DNA from: Providencia rustigianii DSM 4541
Lineage (GTDB): Bacteria; Pseudomonadota; Gammaproteobacteria; Enterobacterales; Enterobacteriaceae
Direction: 5' to 3'
NCBI RefSeq assembly: GCF_000156395.1
Contig: NZ_GG703817.1
Span: 505,409 to 569,408 of the forward strand
DNA length: 64,000 nucleotides
Positions within the stretch are counted from its first letter, which is position 1. Each line of letters starts with the position of its first letter. Position numbers and translations under genes: made by a program. The notes under the pieces were generated by a model, which was given only the letters and a program-made list of their open reading frames with translations, was not told the DNA's origin and searched no databases. Positions 1 through 9,286 of the stretch are shown in pieces.

Positions 1-766
1 ACACTTTAAACGTTAGATGGAGATATAAATAATAAAAAATCACAAAAACCGCAATATAATGCTCTTATTACATAATGACTTTTTGATAATTCAACTGTAT
101 TGAACCTCTTTAACACGTAATCTAAGTAAGCGGAAATAATCATTAGACTTAGCGCAATACTAAATAAGTAGTACTTTTAACTCAAAAACTTGATCTTTAT
201 CAAAAAATCAAAATTACAATCTAACTTAGTGATATTTAAGATTATTTGAAAAAATGGGTATTTTACAAACAGAACAATTTCTCTAACAAAAAATACCATT
301 AGGAATATTCCTAAAAACACCTAATGCGTGTTTTTCATTTGACTTAAGTTCGGATTTTGATGAAAAAAGCATTTTTTGCTACGTGTGTAGTTATTTTTTA
401 GCTAAATACCTTACCTCATGACTAACAAATCAATCGTTAGAATAACGTTAACAGCACCTCTAATTACATAACATATCCGTACAATATCTATATTAGAACG
501 ACAATATGACAATATTGAAATGTATAGTAGAAATAATATTTTATTCTAAAACTTTAAAAATAATCGCCAAATAATAGAGTAAAAGTTAATAATGAAAATA
601 AAAATCAACCACCAACATAAAATTACATTTCATCAACCATCTATTAACGATAAAGCAGATATTAAATTAGGTGAAAATACCTAGATGGGTGATAGAAAAT
701 TCTTCGGTAATACAGATTGAAGCTCCATAATTTGAGTCTCAAATAGATAGGAATATATTTAGATAT
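1..766. other. AT-rich non-coding stretch at the left edge
   Basis: No convincing gene is visible in this 0.77-kb stretch on either strand. It is very AT-rich with scattered short homopolymers and one small perfect palindrome, TTTGAGTCTCAAA, at 731-743. It could be the long regulatory region of a gene lying left of the window, but nothing in the sequence proves that. Confidence 0.6.
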
Positions 767-802
767 AAAAAAACCCTCAATAGTTTACTCACTATTGAGG
801 GT
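767..802 (-). terminator. Intrinsic terminator of the ycgM-ycgN genes
   Basis: A perfect 12-bp stem (773-784 with 791-802) and a 6-nt loop are followed on the minus strand by a run of T (complement of 767-773). It lies 24 nt past the ycgN stop codon, as expected for a Rho-independent terminator. Confidence 0.9.
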
Positions 803-825
803 CGCTTGATAAAGCATACTTGATA

Positions 826-1266
826 TCAACGGGGACTAGGCCGATTCATTATATGATCTTCCCAATCAACTACATCGATTTCTCTAACAGCAATATGCCG
901 AACAGAGATGCCTTCATTGTGCATAGCCGTTTTTGATCCGGTTTTCAATGGATGCCATGCTGGTAATGGCTTCTCTTCCATTAATAAACGATAAGCACAA
1001 GTATTAGGTAACCATTGAAATGTTTCCAAATTATCACGAGTCAGTTTGATGCAATCATCTTCGTACTTAAAACGATCGGCATAATGCTTACACTGACAGG
1101 TTTTAATATTTAACTGATTACAAGCAACATTAGTAAAATAGATTTCATCAGTATCTTCATCCATTAACTTATGCAGGCAGCATTGCCCACAACCGTCACA
1201 CAGAGATTCCCATTCTTCATCTGTCATTTCATCTAATGTCTTAACCTGCCAGAAAAACTCAGACAT
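826..1266 (-). CDS. ycgN: YcgN / UPF0260 cysteine-cluster protein
   Basis: This 146-residue protein belongs to the YcgN (UPF0260) family of small cytosolic Cys-cluster proteins, whose function is not established. The visible signature is Cys23, Cys26, Cys29 and Cys30 (CxxCxxCC) with further cysteines at 49, 57 and 59, which suggests a bound metal or iron-sulfur centre; that is inference. Length is normal for the family. It is the last gene of a minus-strand set with ycgM 20 nt upstream, the same association seen in E. coli near minC. A clean terminator follows. Confidence 0.92.
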   Translation of the reverse strand: MSEFFWQVKTLDEMTDEEWESLCDGCGQCCLHKLMDEDTDEIYFTNVACNQLNIKTCQCKHYADRFKYEDDCIKLTRDNLETFQWLPNTCAYRLLMEEKPLPAWHPLKTGSKTAMHNEGISVRHIAVREIDVVDWEDHIMNRPSPR

Positions 1267-1286
1267 AATACTGCCAAATCCTATGC

Positions 1287-1943
1287 TTAAATTACTCGAG
1301 TGGTCAGCGAGTTATCATTAATAGATAGCTTTAACATATCACCAGAAACTAATGGACCAACACCTTCTGGCGTCCCAGTCAAAATGACATCCCCTGCACG
1401 CAAGGTAAAGAAACGGGACATATAGCTAATAAGAGGTAACACTGGCGTGATCATATCACGGGTTGAACCAGACTGACGAACTTCCCCGTTAATCTCTAAG
1501 TTTAACTGTACATTTTGGAGGTCATTAGTACTACTAACCGGGATAAAGCCAGAAATTGGACATGAACCATCAAACGCTTTACTTTTTTCCCAAGGCTGCC
1601 CTGCTTTCTTAAACTTAGCTTGTAGGTCTCTAAGCGTTAAATCTAAAGCCACAGCAAAACCCGCAATTGAACGAGACACTCGATCTTCATCCGCATTTTT
1701 CAGCGGCATGCCAATTAAAATAGCCATTTCCACTTCATGGTGAACTGAACCTAAATCTTTAGGAATAACAATCGGCTGATTCGCATCACATAATGCAGTT
1801 TCTGGCTTAATAAAAATAACAGGCTCTTCAGGATGAGCAGATCCCATTTCTTTAATATGCTTGGCATAATTACTACCAACACAAACCACCTTGTTTACCG
1901 GAAAATCTAATAAGGCACCTTGCCAATCGCGATGTTGATACAT
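1287..1943 (-). CDS. ycgM: Fumarylacetoacetate hydrolase-family protein YcgM
   Basis: This 218-residue protein is a member of the fumarylacetoacetate hydrolase (FAH) fold family. Members are metal-dependent C-C hydrolases, decarboxylases or isomerases acting on beta-keto acids; the exact substrate of YcgM is not settled. The metal-binding acids are visible as Glu70 and Glu72 in [11 protein letters not shown] and Asp101 in ALDLTLRD, and the C-terminal [14 protein letters not shown] loop is typical. The ATG start has a good ribosome site (AGGAG, 8 nt upstream). It lies between the lytic transglycosylase and ycgN on the same strand. Confidence 0.93.
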   Translation of the reverse strand: MYQHRDWQGALLDFPVNKVVCVGSNYAKHIKEMGSAHPEEPVIFIKPETALCDANQPIVIPKDLGSVHHEVEMAILIGMPLKNADEDRVSRSIAGFAVALDLTLRDLQAKFKKAGQPWEKSKAFDGSCPISGFIPVSSTNDLQNVQLNLEINGEVRQSGSTRDMITPVLPLISYMSRFFTLRAGDVILTGTPEGVGPLVSGDMLKLSINDNSLTTRVI

Positions 1944-1963
1944 TATGGTAACTCCTATTATCG

Positions 1964-3067
1964 TTATTGTATTTTAGTAGCGATACTATCCGCCATCATA
2001 CAAACACTGAGCGCGAAATAATATGAACGATTCCAATGCATGATAGTGCGGAAGTTTTGTGTCACTAAGAACGTTCGACCTTCTGGATCATCAGGAATAA
2101 CAACCCATGTTTTCACGTCTGGCGCAAGTTGAGCAAATTGAGGTAATTTAACTCCGAGTTTTTCCCACTCTTGCACGCTCTTACCTTGCTCTGTTTTTAC
2201 CCCTTCAAGATTACGATTAAAGTCAGCGGGTAACGTAACTTGATAGCCCCAAGGTAAAGCTGCCTGCCAACCTTCCGTAGATAAATAGTTGGCGATAGAT
2301 GCAAAAACGTCCGCTTTATTATTCCAAATATCCATTTTCCCATCGCCATCACCATCTGCGGCATAGGATAAATAAGATGTTGGCATAAACTGACTTTGTC
2401 CCATAGCACCAGCCCAAGAACCTTTCAGTTGTTGTTCTTCAGGAATATAACCTTTATCCATGATTTCTAAGGCCGCCAATAACTGTTTACTAAATAGCGT
2501 TTCACGGCGCCCTTCAAATGATAGCGTTGCCAAGGCTGAAATGACGTCTTCTTTACCTTGAGAACGCCCAAAGCCACTTTCTAGGCCCCACAAGGAGACA
2601 ATGAATTGAGGTGGAACGCCATATTTTTGGCTAGTCGCATCGAGAGTGGCTTGATTCTCTTTATATTTTTCAACTCCGGCATTAATGCGAGATTGAGGCA
2701 GTACATTCTTAAGATAACTTGCCAGCGTCACTGTGGCACGTTTTTCTGGCTGACCTTTGTCTGCTTTCACAACACGTTCAAGAAAATAGATATTGGCAAA
2801 GCCACGGTCAATGGTAGATTGCTTAATGCCTTGTACCGCAGCATGTTGTTTCAACAATTCCACATAAGCAGGAAATTGCGAAGGGTCACGTTGTTCAATC
2901 GGAAACGCTTTATCTAATGCGATAACTTCTTTTTCAATCGCCGCTTCCTGCGCCATTGTCAGTGTGTGAGTTGTATTAGTTTGTGTGGTAGTTGAATGCG
3001 GTTGCTGGGAACTACAACTTGCTAAAAATACACCAGCGACTAATGTATATAATAACGTTGGCCTCAT
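1964..3067 (-). CDS. MltB-like lytic murein transglycosylase lipoprotein
   Basis: This 367-residue predicted lipoprotein cleaves the glycan strand of peptidoglycan to a 1,6-anhydromuramyl product. It begins with a signal peptide ending in the lipobox L15-A-S-Cys18, so it should be anchored in the periplasm. The catalytic glutamate is Glu163 in the motif GLESGFG. A second family block reads SWAGAMGQSQFMP (near 217), followed by an Asp-rich DGDGDGKMD segment (near 238) characteristic of the MltB (SLT_2) family. The strong ribosome site AGGAGG sits 6 nt before the ATG. In E. coli no such gene lies between ycgL and ycgM, so the insertion is a lineage feature. Confidence 0.9.
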   Translation of the reverse strand: MRPTLLYTLVAGVFLASCSSQQPHSTTTQTNTTHTLTMAQEAAIEKEVIALDKAFPIEQRDPSQFPAYVELLKQHAAVQGIKQSTIDRGFANIYFLERVVKADKGQPEKRATVTLASYLKNVLPQSRINAGVEKYKENQATLDATSQKYGVPPQFIVSLWGLESGFGRSQGKEDVISALATLSFEGRRETLFSKQLLAALEIMDKGYIPEEQQLKGSWAGAMGQSQFMPTSYLSYAADGDGDGKMDIWNNKADVFASIANYLSTEGWQAALPWGYQVTLPADFNRNLEGVKTEQGKSVQEWEKLGVKLPQFAQLAPDVKTWVVIPDDPEGRTFLVTQNFRTIMHWNRSYYFALSVCMMADSIATKIQ

Positions 3068-3115
3068 TTTTATCCTCCTGACGATAATGGCTTTTGCGAA
3101 ATATCCTAATTTGTA

Positions 3116-3385
3116 TTAATCGTTTAACTCTCGGTATTCAGAAAGCAAATTTTCGACCGGAGGTGGGAATTGTAGATAATAACCAACTTCTTTAAGGTCA
3201 GCTTTAACGCGTTCAATGTCAGCATTTGCCAGCTTTTCACGCTTATCTAACGCAATAAGCATTGAAAACTGAGGTTTACCAAATTGCTTTAATAGTTCTT
3301 CAGGTACCCGTGAAAAATCATCTTTTTTTTCGACATACAAATAAGTTTGATCGCGGTTAGAGCTTCGATAAATTGCACAAATCAT
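3116..3385 (-). CDS. ycgL: YcgL-domain protein
   Basis: This 89-residue cytosolic protein matches the YcgL family, a small alpha/beta fold found next to minC in many gammaproteobacteria. The N-terminal ICAIYRS strand and the YYLQFPPP motif near the C-terminus are recognisable. Its function is unknown. It is transcribed away from minC, with a 129-bp gap that must hold both promoters. Confidence 0.9.
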   Translation of the reverse strand: MICAIYRSSNRDQTYLYVEKKDDFSRVPEELLKQFGKPQFSMLIALDKREKLANADIERVKADLKEVGYYLQFPPPVENLLSEYRELND

Positions 3386-3514
3386 TATATTTAACTCTTT
3401 TTCTTAGTTCATGAGCTTGCTTGAAGTATACAGTAACTATAACATACTATTGTTTTACTGAGTATCTTCACCCGAGGATTGTTTCGGAAATTTTAATTTG
3501 CTGAGTCTAGATAG

Positions 3515-4240
3515 ATGCCACAATCGCCAATAGAACTTAAAGGCAGCAGTTTTACTCTTTCAGTCATTCACTTACATAGTGAAGAGCCTAAACTCATCAA
3601 AAAAGCGCTGCAAGATAAAGTAAGTCAGGCTCCTGATTTTCTCAAAAATGCACCTGTCGTCATTAATATTGCAGAATTAACGCATCATGCGGATATGTAT
3701 AGTATTCATAAAGCGATCGTTTCTGCGGGTCTGCGAATTGTAGGTGTCAGTGGCTGTACCGACCCTATTTTAAAGCAAAAAGTTAATGAAGCGGGTTTGC
3801 CGGTACTTATTGAAGGTAAAAGCAAAAAAGCAACAAATACCGTTAGTACTGACGTCACATATGCAAAATCTGACATAGCTTCTCAATCAGTTCCCGTCGA
3901 ATCTGCCTATCGAAAAACACGCATTATTAATACTCCTGTACGTTCTGGTCAGCGCATTTATGCGCCAAATAGTGATCTTATCGTCACAAGTAACGTGAGT
4001 GCAGGTGCAGAATTATTAGCAGATGGTAATATTCACATATACGGCGTTATGAGAGGTCGTGCCCTTGCTGGTGCGTCTGGTGATGTTGAAAGTCAGATTT
4101 ATTGTACTCATTTGCAGGCCGAATTAGTGTCTATCGCTGGTGAGTATTGGCTGAGTGATCAGATACCTACTGAATTTCTCGCCAAAGCAGCTAAACTTTG
4201 TTTAGTTGATAACAAACTTAATATTGAATACTTAAATTAG
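3515..4240 (+). CDS. minC: Septum-site inhibitor MinC
   Basis: MinC blocks FtsZ ring assembly away from midcell as part of the oscillating MinCDE system. The 241-residue protein has the N-terminal FtsZ-antagonising domain (about 1-105), a variable linker (about 106-135) and the C-terminal beta-helix that dimerises and binds MinD. The C-terminal block [12 protein letters not shown] and [11 protein letters not shown] are nearly identical to E. coli MinC. No strong ribosome site precedes the ATG, but the N-terminus aligns with the E. coli start. It heads a tight operon with minD 23 nt downstream. Confidence 0.97.
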   Translation: MPQSPIELKGSSFTLSVIHLHSEEPKLIKKALQDKVSQAPDFLKNAPVVINIAELTHHADMYSIHKAIVSAGLRIVGVSGCTDPILKQKVNEAGLPVLIEGKSKKATNTVSTDVTYAKSDIASQSVPVESAYRKTRIINTPVRSGQRIYAPNSDLIVTSNVSAGAELLADGNIHIYGVMRGRALAGASGDVESQIYCTHLQAELVSIAGEYWLSDQIPTEFLAKAAKLCLVDNKLNIEYLN

Positions 4241-4263
4241 ACCTTATTTACAAGGAATTATTC

Positions 4264-5079
4264 ATGGCACGCATAATCGTTGTTACTTCTGGTAAAGGTG
4301 GTGTTGGTAAAACCACTTCAAGCGCGGCCATAGCTACTGGCCTAGCACAAAAAGGAAAAAAAACCGTTGTTATCGATTTTGATATCGGTTTGCGTAACCT
4401 TGACCTTATTATGGGATGTGAACGTCGAGTAGTTTATGACTTCGTGAACGTGATTCAAGGTGATGCAAGCTTAAATCAAGCGTTGATTAAAGATAAACGC
4501 ACAGAGAATTTATATATTCTTCCTGCCTCACAGACCCGCGATAAAGATGCATTAACCCGAGAAGGCGTTGAAAAAGTTCTCGATGAGTTAGGCGATAAGC
4601 TTGGTTTTGACTTTATTGTTTGCGACTCACCCGCAGGTATTGAAAGTGGTGCGTTAATGGCGCTGTATTTTGCTGATGAAGCCATTATTACTACTAACCC
4701 TGAAGTCTCTTCCGTTCGTGACTCTGACCGAATCTTAGGTATTTTAGCGTCAAAGTCTCGCCGTGCTGAAAAAGGCCAAGAACCAATCAAAGAACACTTG
4801 CTCTTAACTCGTTATAATCCAGGCCGCGTAACTCGTGGTGATATGTTAAGCATGGAAGACGTGCTAGAGATCTTATGTATTCCTCTGATTGGGGTTATTC
4901 CGGAAGATCAATCCGTACTACGCTCATCAAACCAAGGTGAACCTGTTATTTTGGATACAGAATCCGATGCAGGACAAGCTTATAGTGACTGTGTTGATCG
5001 TATTTTAGGTGAAGATCGCCCTATCCGATTCATTGAAGAAGAGAAAAAAGGCTTCTTAAAACGCCTATTTGGGGGGTAA
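4264..5079 (+). CDS. minD: Septum-site ATPase MinD
   Basis: MinD is the membrane-binding ATPase that carries MinC to the cell poles. The 271-residue protein shows the deviant Walker A motif GKGGVGKTT (residues 10-18), the switch-like DFDIGLRNLD (near 38-47), and the C-terminal amphipathic membrane-targeting helix ending KGFLKRLFGG. Length matches the family. A ribosome site (AAGGA) lies just upstream of the ATG. The gene is separated from minE by only 3 nt, so the two are probably translationally coupled. Confidence 0.98.
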   Translation: MARIIVVTSGKGGVGKTTSSAAIATGLAQKGKKTVVIDFDIGLRNLDLIMGCERRVVYDFVNVIQGDASLNQALIKDKRTENLYILPASQTRDKDALTREGVEKVLDELGDKLGFDFIVCDSPAGIESGALMALYFADEAIITTNPEVSSVRDSDRILGILASKSRRAEKGQEPIKEHLLLTRYNPGRVTRGDMLSMEDVLEILCIPLIGVIPEDQSVLRSSNQGEPVILDTESDAGQAYSDCVDRILGEDRPIRFIEEEKKGFLKRLFGG

Positions 5080-5082
5080 ATA

Positions 5083-5361
5083 ATGGCTTTATTGGATTTC
5101 TTTCTGTCGAGAAAAAAACCGACAGCAAATATCGCCAAAGAGCGATTACAGATCATCGTAGCAGAACGTCGCCGTGGTGATAGTGAACCCCCGTATCTTG
5201 CAGATATGAAGCGAGATATTTTGCAGGTTATTTGCAAGTATATTCAAGTAGATCCAGAAATGTTAACCGTCCAGTTTGAACAAAAAGGGGATGATATTTC
5301 TGTCCTTGAGTTAAACGTTACGCTTCCAGAGAACGATGACGTAAAACCTGTAGAGCAGTAA
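5083..5361 (+). CDS. minE: MinD topological-specificity factor MinE
   Basis: MinE stimulates the MinD ATPase and drives pole-to-pole oscillation, freeing midcell for division. The 92-residue protein has the N-terminal membrane and MinD-contacting segment [12 protein letters not shown] (about 1-30) and a C-terminal dimerisation domain (about 31-90). Length is close to the 88 residues of E. coli. It is the last gene of minCDE and is followed by an intrinsic terminator. Confidence 0.97.
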   Translation: MALLDFFLSRKKPTANIAKERLQIIVAERRRGDSEPPYLADMKRDILQVICKYIQVDPEMLTVQFEQKGDDISVLELNVTLPENDDVKPVEQ

Positions 5362-5372
5362 TATTGAGTAAG

Positions 5373-5399
5373 GCCGCTATAATACGATAGCGGCTTTAA
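5373..5399. terminator. Bidirectional terminator between minE and tonB-like gene
   Basis: Stem GCCGCTAT (5373-5380) pairs with ATAGCGGC (5387-5394) around a 6-nt loop and is followed by TTT on the plus strand. It sits between two convergent genes and can serve minCDE and the heme operon. Confidence 0.8.
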
Positions 5400-5408
5400 T
5401 CTTCTGGC

Positions 5409-6167
5409 TTAATCTAAGCTGAAATTGATTTGTAAATCCATATTTCTTCCTAGCCCCTTTGGCGGAGGACCGAGAGGTTTACAACGGCGTATGGCATCCA
5501 AAATTGTACTCTCAAAAAATTGGCTTTTTTCTGAGCTAACCACCGAGGCATTGACGATCTCACCTTGTGACGTCAGTTGAAAACGTATCTGAACACCTCC
5601 CTGTATACGCATTTTTCTGGCTCTACGCGGATACTGTTTGTGGCTATCAATTTCCCGTTTGATCTTGTCTAAATAGCGTTGTTTGGTATTGGTGTTATTT
5701 TCACCATCAGAAAAATGAGAAAGATCACCTTGCAGCCCTGCTGCTAAGGAATTTACTTTGCTTTCTCCTTCTTTTGCTCTTTGGGTTTGTAAGTCATCCC
5801 AAGGGCTTTCTTTCTTGGCTTTTTCTTCTGGTTTTTCCTTATTTTTTAAAGGATTGCATTTTTCGGATTTTACCTCTTTGGGTGTTTTTTCAGCGATGGT
5901 ATTTGATGCATTATTTTGATGGCTATGCTGCTTGCTAACCTTGATATTCGCGTACTCAAACTCCTCAATGGCATTGAATTCATCTCCGACTACTGATACG
6001 GTTTCTTTGGGAATGCTCACTTGTTGTTCAATTAAAAATTGGCTTAAAGCGACGGTTACTACTGGCGAAATTAACGGTGCTGTCATTTTGAATGACAATG
6101 AATTAAATGCAAAAAAAACAAAAATAAATGATGACGCAGTGTAATAAGCCGGAAAGCAGTAATCCAT
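5409..6167 (-). CDS. TonB-like energy transducer of the heme operon
   Basis: This 252-residue protein is a TonB paralogue. TonB proteins couple the inner-membrane ExbBD proton motor to outer-membrane receptors. An N-terminal membrane anchor lies at about residues 7-26, then a Lys/Glu-rich periplasmic linker (about 85-130), and a clear TonB C-terminal domain (about 172-252) starting YPRRARKMRIQGGVQIRF. The linker is charged rather than Pro-rich as in E. coli TonB. No exbBD genes are nearby, so it would have to borrow the housekeeping motor (inference). It is last in the four-gene operon and presumably serves the receptor encoded just upstream. Confidence 0.87.
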   Translation of the reverse strand: MDYCFPAYYTASSFIFVFFAFNSLSFKMTAPLISPVVTVALSQFLIEQQVSIPKETVSVVGDEFNAIEEFEYANIKVSKQHSHQNNASNTIAEKTPKEVKSEKCNPLKNKEKPEEKAKKESPWDDLQTQRAKEGESKVNSLAAGLQGDLSHFSDGENNTNTKQRYLDKIKREIDSHKQYPRRARKMRIQGGVQIRFQLTSQGEIVNASVVSSEKSQFFESTILDAIRRCKPLGPPPKGLGRNMDLQINFSLD

Positions 6168-6203
6168 AATAAATTCGAGAATATTTCATGGCGATATTCC
6201 TAA

Positions 6204-6232
6204 TCAGCCCCAGCAGAAATTACTGGGGCTGA
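6204..6232 (-). terminator. Intercistronic hairpin between receptor and TonB-like gene
   Basis: A perfect 10-bp GC-rich stem (TCAGCCCCAG at 6204-6213 with CTGGGGCTGA at 6223-6232) lies directly after the receptor stop codon. No strong T-run follows on the minus strand, so it is more likely an attenuating or mRNA-stabilising hairpin than a full terminator. Confidence 0.6.
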
Positions 6233-6235
6233 GCC

Positions 6236-9200
6236 TTAGAAGTGACTGGTCACACTTAAACGAAGGGATCTCCCCGGTGCTGGCATCATGCTACGTGTCA
6301 GCGGGTCAATGTAATATTCGTTTAATACGTTAGAGGCTAACAGTTCCACTAACAGATTCTTATTCACTTGATAAGTGACATATGCATCTGTGACAAATAC
6401 CGCATTCCAACTCATCGGATTATTGTTTAGTGGTGCATAAGAAGGGCCAAATCGACGAATCATATTAGCTTCATCTTTATTCTCTGTTTTGGCGTGATAT
6501 CGCACACGCCCACCGACTTCCAAGCTTTCATTAAAGAAGCGCATCCCCACATTAGTGTGAATACTGTACTTAGGTTGCAACTGAGTGCGAAGGTAACCTA
6601 ATGGAAATCCGCCTTCCGTACATACTGAAGCATTAAATTTATTGAGAGGGTCTAGCCGTGCCATAGAGGCGTTATCGCAAACTTCATTTTTTAATCGGTA
6701 ATCAATTCCTAAATCCCCAAAGAAATGTCCATTATCATAGCGGGCTAGCACTTCTAATCCGGCAGTTCGGTGCTGATCCATTTGTGAAAAGACCAAATTG
6801 CCATCACGATCAAACGCGTTGTCAATAATATTATGGTAATAGTTGATTCTAAAATCAGCAGCATTTTCAGCGTTTAACCAACTTTGTAAATTACGCACAT
6901 AACCAATTTCAAAAGTATGGCTGCGTTCTGGTTTAAATGAACGTGTTCTTATGACGCCATCACCAGCCCCTGAAAACCCAATAGTATCTTCAAAAATGCT
7001 GGGCATTCTGACGGTTTCGGCGTAGCGTGCAAACACGCGGTCATTATCAGAGAGGTAGACAGATCCTCCTATAGATGGGCTCCATGCAGAGTTAATGCGC
7101 TTACCGGGGTTTTTATACTTTTCGTTCTCGTTAACTAAAATATGCTCCAATTCTTTATGCGGGGCACGATACGCAATGATTGCCTTCACTTTTTTTTGAC
7201 TAATGGGGTCAATCACCTCTTCCGAGAGATCAATCCCTCCATCATAAAATGGGTTATTCTCCGTAGTGAATTTTCCGTCTTCATCCACTCGCCATTTAAT
7301 ATATTCCGAACCTATAATACGAAATCCCTCATACTCTTCTTTCACTGTATAATAGTGTTCCGCACTTTTTAAGGAATACGCAGGAAGTGATAGTGCCTCA
7401 GCAACAAACCACTCTATTTTAGAAGTTCCAATGCTACTGTCTGGCCAGAACCCTATATCATTGTAGCCATCAAAAGTTCGCCCTTTGCTATCCACATACT
7501 CTCTCACTTTACGCGCTTCCTCTTCAGTGAACGGTCGAGAATATTCGAAATTCATGGCTTGCGGAATTTGATAAACGGCGAAGTTATGGTCTTTTGCTTT
7601 TAATCGACGTTCCCTTAATAAATCACGTGACCAATAGTTTTGGTACTGAATACCCGCATTTACATTCAGCCAATTTGTTGGTCGCCAATCTAATTTTATT
7701 GCTCCGCTAAACTCTTGGCGTTTACCTTCTCGTGGAATAGCTCTAAATGTATTTTTTTTAGCGACTATTGCATCTAGTGCATATATATCGTCATTACTGT
7801 TAATCTCTTCTCTAATAAAATTCCCGATTAGAGTCATATCAAAGTTCGGAGTAAACTGTGATTTGTTAGATAAAGTTAGCCCTTGCCTATTATTAATTTG
7901 ATTCAGTTTTATTCCATCCACTAACGTGCCATCTATATTGGGATTTTTTCTACTTAAACTGTTAACTGACCAATCTAACTCAATAGCTTCCCTAGGTAAT
8001 CCACCAGCAGTATTCGAATTTAAATCCGTTTTCGTTAGCCAGTACCCCAGCTGAAGATCAAGCAACGACTGCTTTTCAGATTTAAAACCATAATTAGCAT
8101 AAAATGATCCTAAACTTATATTAGCCAAGGGCCATTGGGGAATTTCTCCTGCTAAATCATGAAAACGAATTTGTGAAGGCATAATTTCCCCGTAATGGCT
8201 TTTTGTATGCACATAGCCAAGGGATATTTTTTGTGATTCAGAAAGTTGCAAATTCATTTTTTGCAGAAAAGTTTCGCTATTACTCGAGGTATTCCCCACT
8301 TCTTTGGTTGGTAAGTACACATCCGCAACAAAAGGAATATTGGGATCCACCATTTTTTTGGAGTTATCGATATCGGTAGTAATAATAGGTTCTCGGAAAT
8401 AGTCTGCGCCATGACGACCAGCCAAATAGTTTCCTTGATTTCGGTGACTATAGGCAAATAGTAGATTAAATTTTTCTTGGCGCAATCCTAGCGCCACTCG
8501 CACTGCACTGTCTTTTAAATTAAAAAAATTCGAATTTCCTGGTTGATCTGGTTCAACTGAAGCTTTTGGATCTCTATAATAAATCCGAGTTCTATAATTT
8601 TCTTTGCTTGCCAAGCTATCCTTGATAGCTGAATCATCACGATAATCTGTACCAAGGGTAAATTCGTTAATTCTTGGTTTGGTTGAATTAGTCCGTGTTT
8701 CTAATTTAAGATCTATTGCGAAACGTTCATCTGATGGAACGACATCATCAATACTGAGGGTTTTAACCGCAACACCTCCACCAACCGAAGTTCGAATATC
8801 ACGGTCTAACATCGGGCTTTTTACTACGGTAATACTGCTGATCATATTGGGGTCTACATAGTTTCGATTATTCGCCCCGTTGTAGCCACGCCATACGGTG
8901 ATGGCTTGCTCCGTACCATCCACTGTAACAGGTACACGTCCTTGACCTTGAATACCTCGCACATTCGGGTCTAACGCCCCGCTATTACGGGCATCGCCAC
9001 TATAGACACCAACCCCGTGATTAAGAACATCCGCAGGATTAGTCCCTTTATAGCGTTCTACAGCCTCTTTGCTAATATAAATATTTGACTCATCCCTATC
9101 ATATTGATCATCACTGCCTTTTTGATCCCGCAGTTTAATCGTATCCGTCTTGTCTTGTACCTGAATATTACCAACTTGCTCACGTAAACTTGAATAAGCA

Positions 9201-9268
9201 GAAATAGAAATAATACCCATAGATAACCCTGTAGCAATTTGTATTGCCACTATCGCTTTTACTTTCAT
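6236..9268 (-). CDS. TonB-dependent outer-membrane receptor, probable heme/hemophore receptor
   Basis: This roughly 1010-residue protein is a TonB-dependent receptor: a periplasmic plug (about residues 60-190, with DPNVRGIQGQGRVPVTVDGT) followed by a 22-strand barrel ending in the typical terminal Phe (SVTSHF). The size and the RMPSIFED segment resemble heme and hemophore receptors, but the classical NPNL heme motif is not seen. Operon position behind a hemophilin-like gene and a Slam gene makes a hemophilin receptor the best guess. I chose the ATG at 9268, giving an N-terminus MKVKAIVAIQ that reads as a signal peptide; a TTG 12 nt upstream is the alternative. The upstream Slam gene ends 18 nt before this start. 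Confidence 0.85.
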   Translation of the reverse strand: MKVKAIVAIQIATGLSMGIISISAYSSLREQVGNIQVQDKTDTIKLRDQKGSDDQYDRDESNIYISKEAVERYKGTNPADVLNHGVGVYSGDARNSGALDPNVRGIQGQGRVPVTVDGTEQAITVWRGYNGANNRNYVDPNMISSITVVKSPMLDRDIRTSVGGGVAVKTLSIDDVVPSDERFAIDLKLETRTNSTKPRINEFTLGTDYRDDSAIKDSLASKENYRTRIYYRDPKASVEPDQPGNSNFFNLKDSAVRVALGLRQEKFNLLFAYSHRNQGNYLAGRHGADYFREPIITTDIDNSKKMVDPNIPFVADVYLPTKEVGNTSSNSETFLQKMNLQLSESQKISLGYVHTKSHYGEIMPSQIRFHDLAGEIPQWPLANISLGSFYANYGFKSEKQSLLDLQLGYWLTKTDLNSNTAGGLPREAIELDWSVNSLSRKNPNIDGTLVDGIKLNQINNRQGLTLSNKSQFTPNFDMTLIGNFIREEINSNDDIYALDAIVAKKNTFRAIPREGKRQEFSGAIKLDWRPTNWLNVNAGIQYQNYWSRDLLRERRLKAKDHNFAVYQIPQAMNFEYSRPFTEEEARKVREYVDSKGRTFDGYNDIGFWPDSSIGTSKIEWFVAEALSLPAYSLKSAEHYYTVKEEYEGFRIIGSEYIKWRVDEDGKFTTENNPFYDGGIDLSEEVIDPISQKKVKAIIAYRAPHKELEHILVNENEKYKNPGKRINSAWSPSIGGSVYLSDNDRVFARYAETVRMPSIFEDTIGFSGAGDGVIRTRSFKPERSHTFEIGYVRNLQSWLNAENAADFRINYYHNIIDNAFDRDGNLVFSQMDQHRTAGLEVLARYDNGHFFGDLGIDYRLKNEVCDNASMARLDPLNKFNASVCTEGGFPLGYLRTQLQPKYSIHTNVGMRFFNESLEVGGRVRYHAKTENKDEANMIRRFGPSYAPLNNNPMSWNAVFVTDAYVTYQVNKNLLVELLASNVLNEYYIDPLTRSMMPAPGRSLRLSVTSHF

Positions 9269-9286
9269 AAACCATCTCAATACAGA

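Noticed and set aside
3791-4239. Long spacer-like low-similarity region in MinC
   Set aside because: It is simply the variable MinC linker followed by the well-conserved C-terminal beta-helix; nothing unusual.
5573-5720. Possible truncated ExbD or second TonB fragment
   Set aside because: The sequence is the normal C-terminal domain of the TonB-like protein read on the minus strand.
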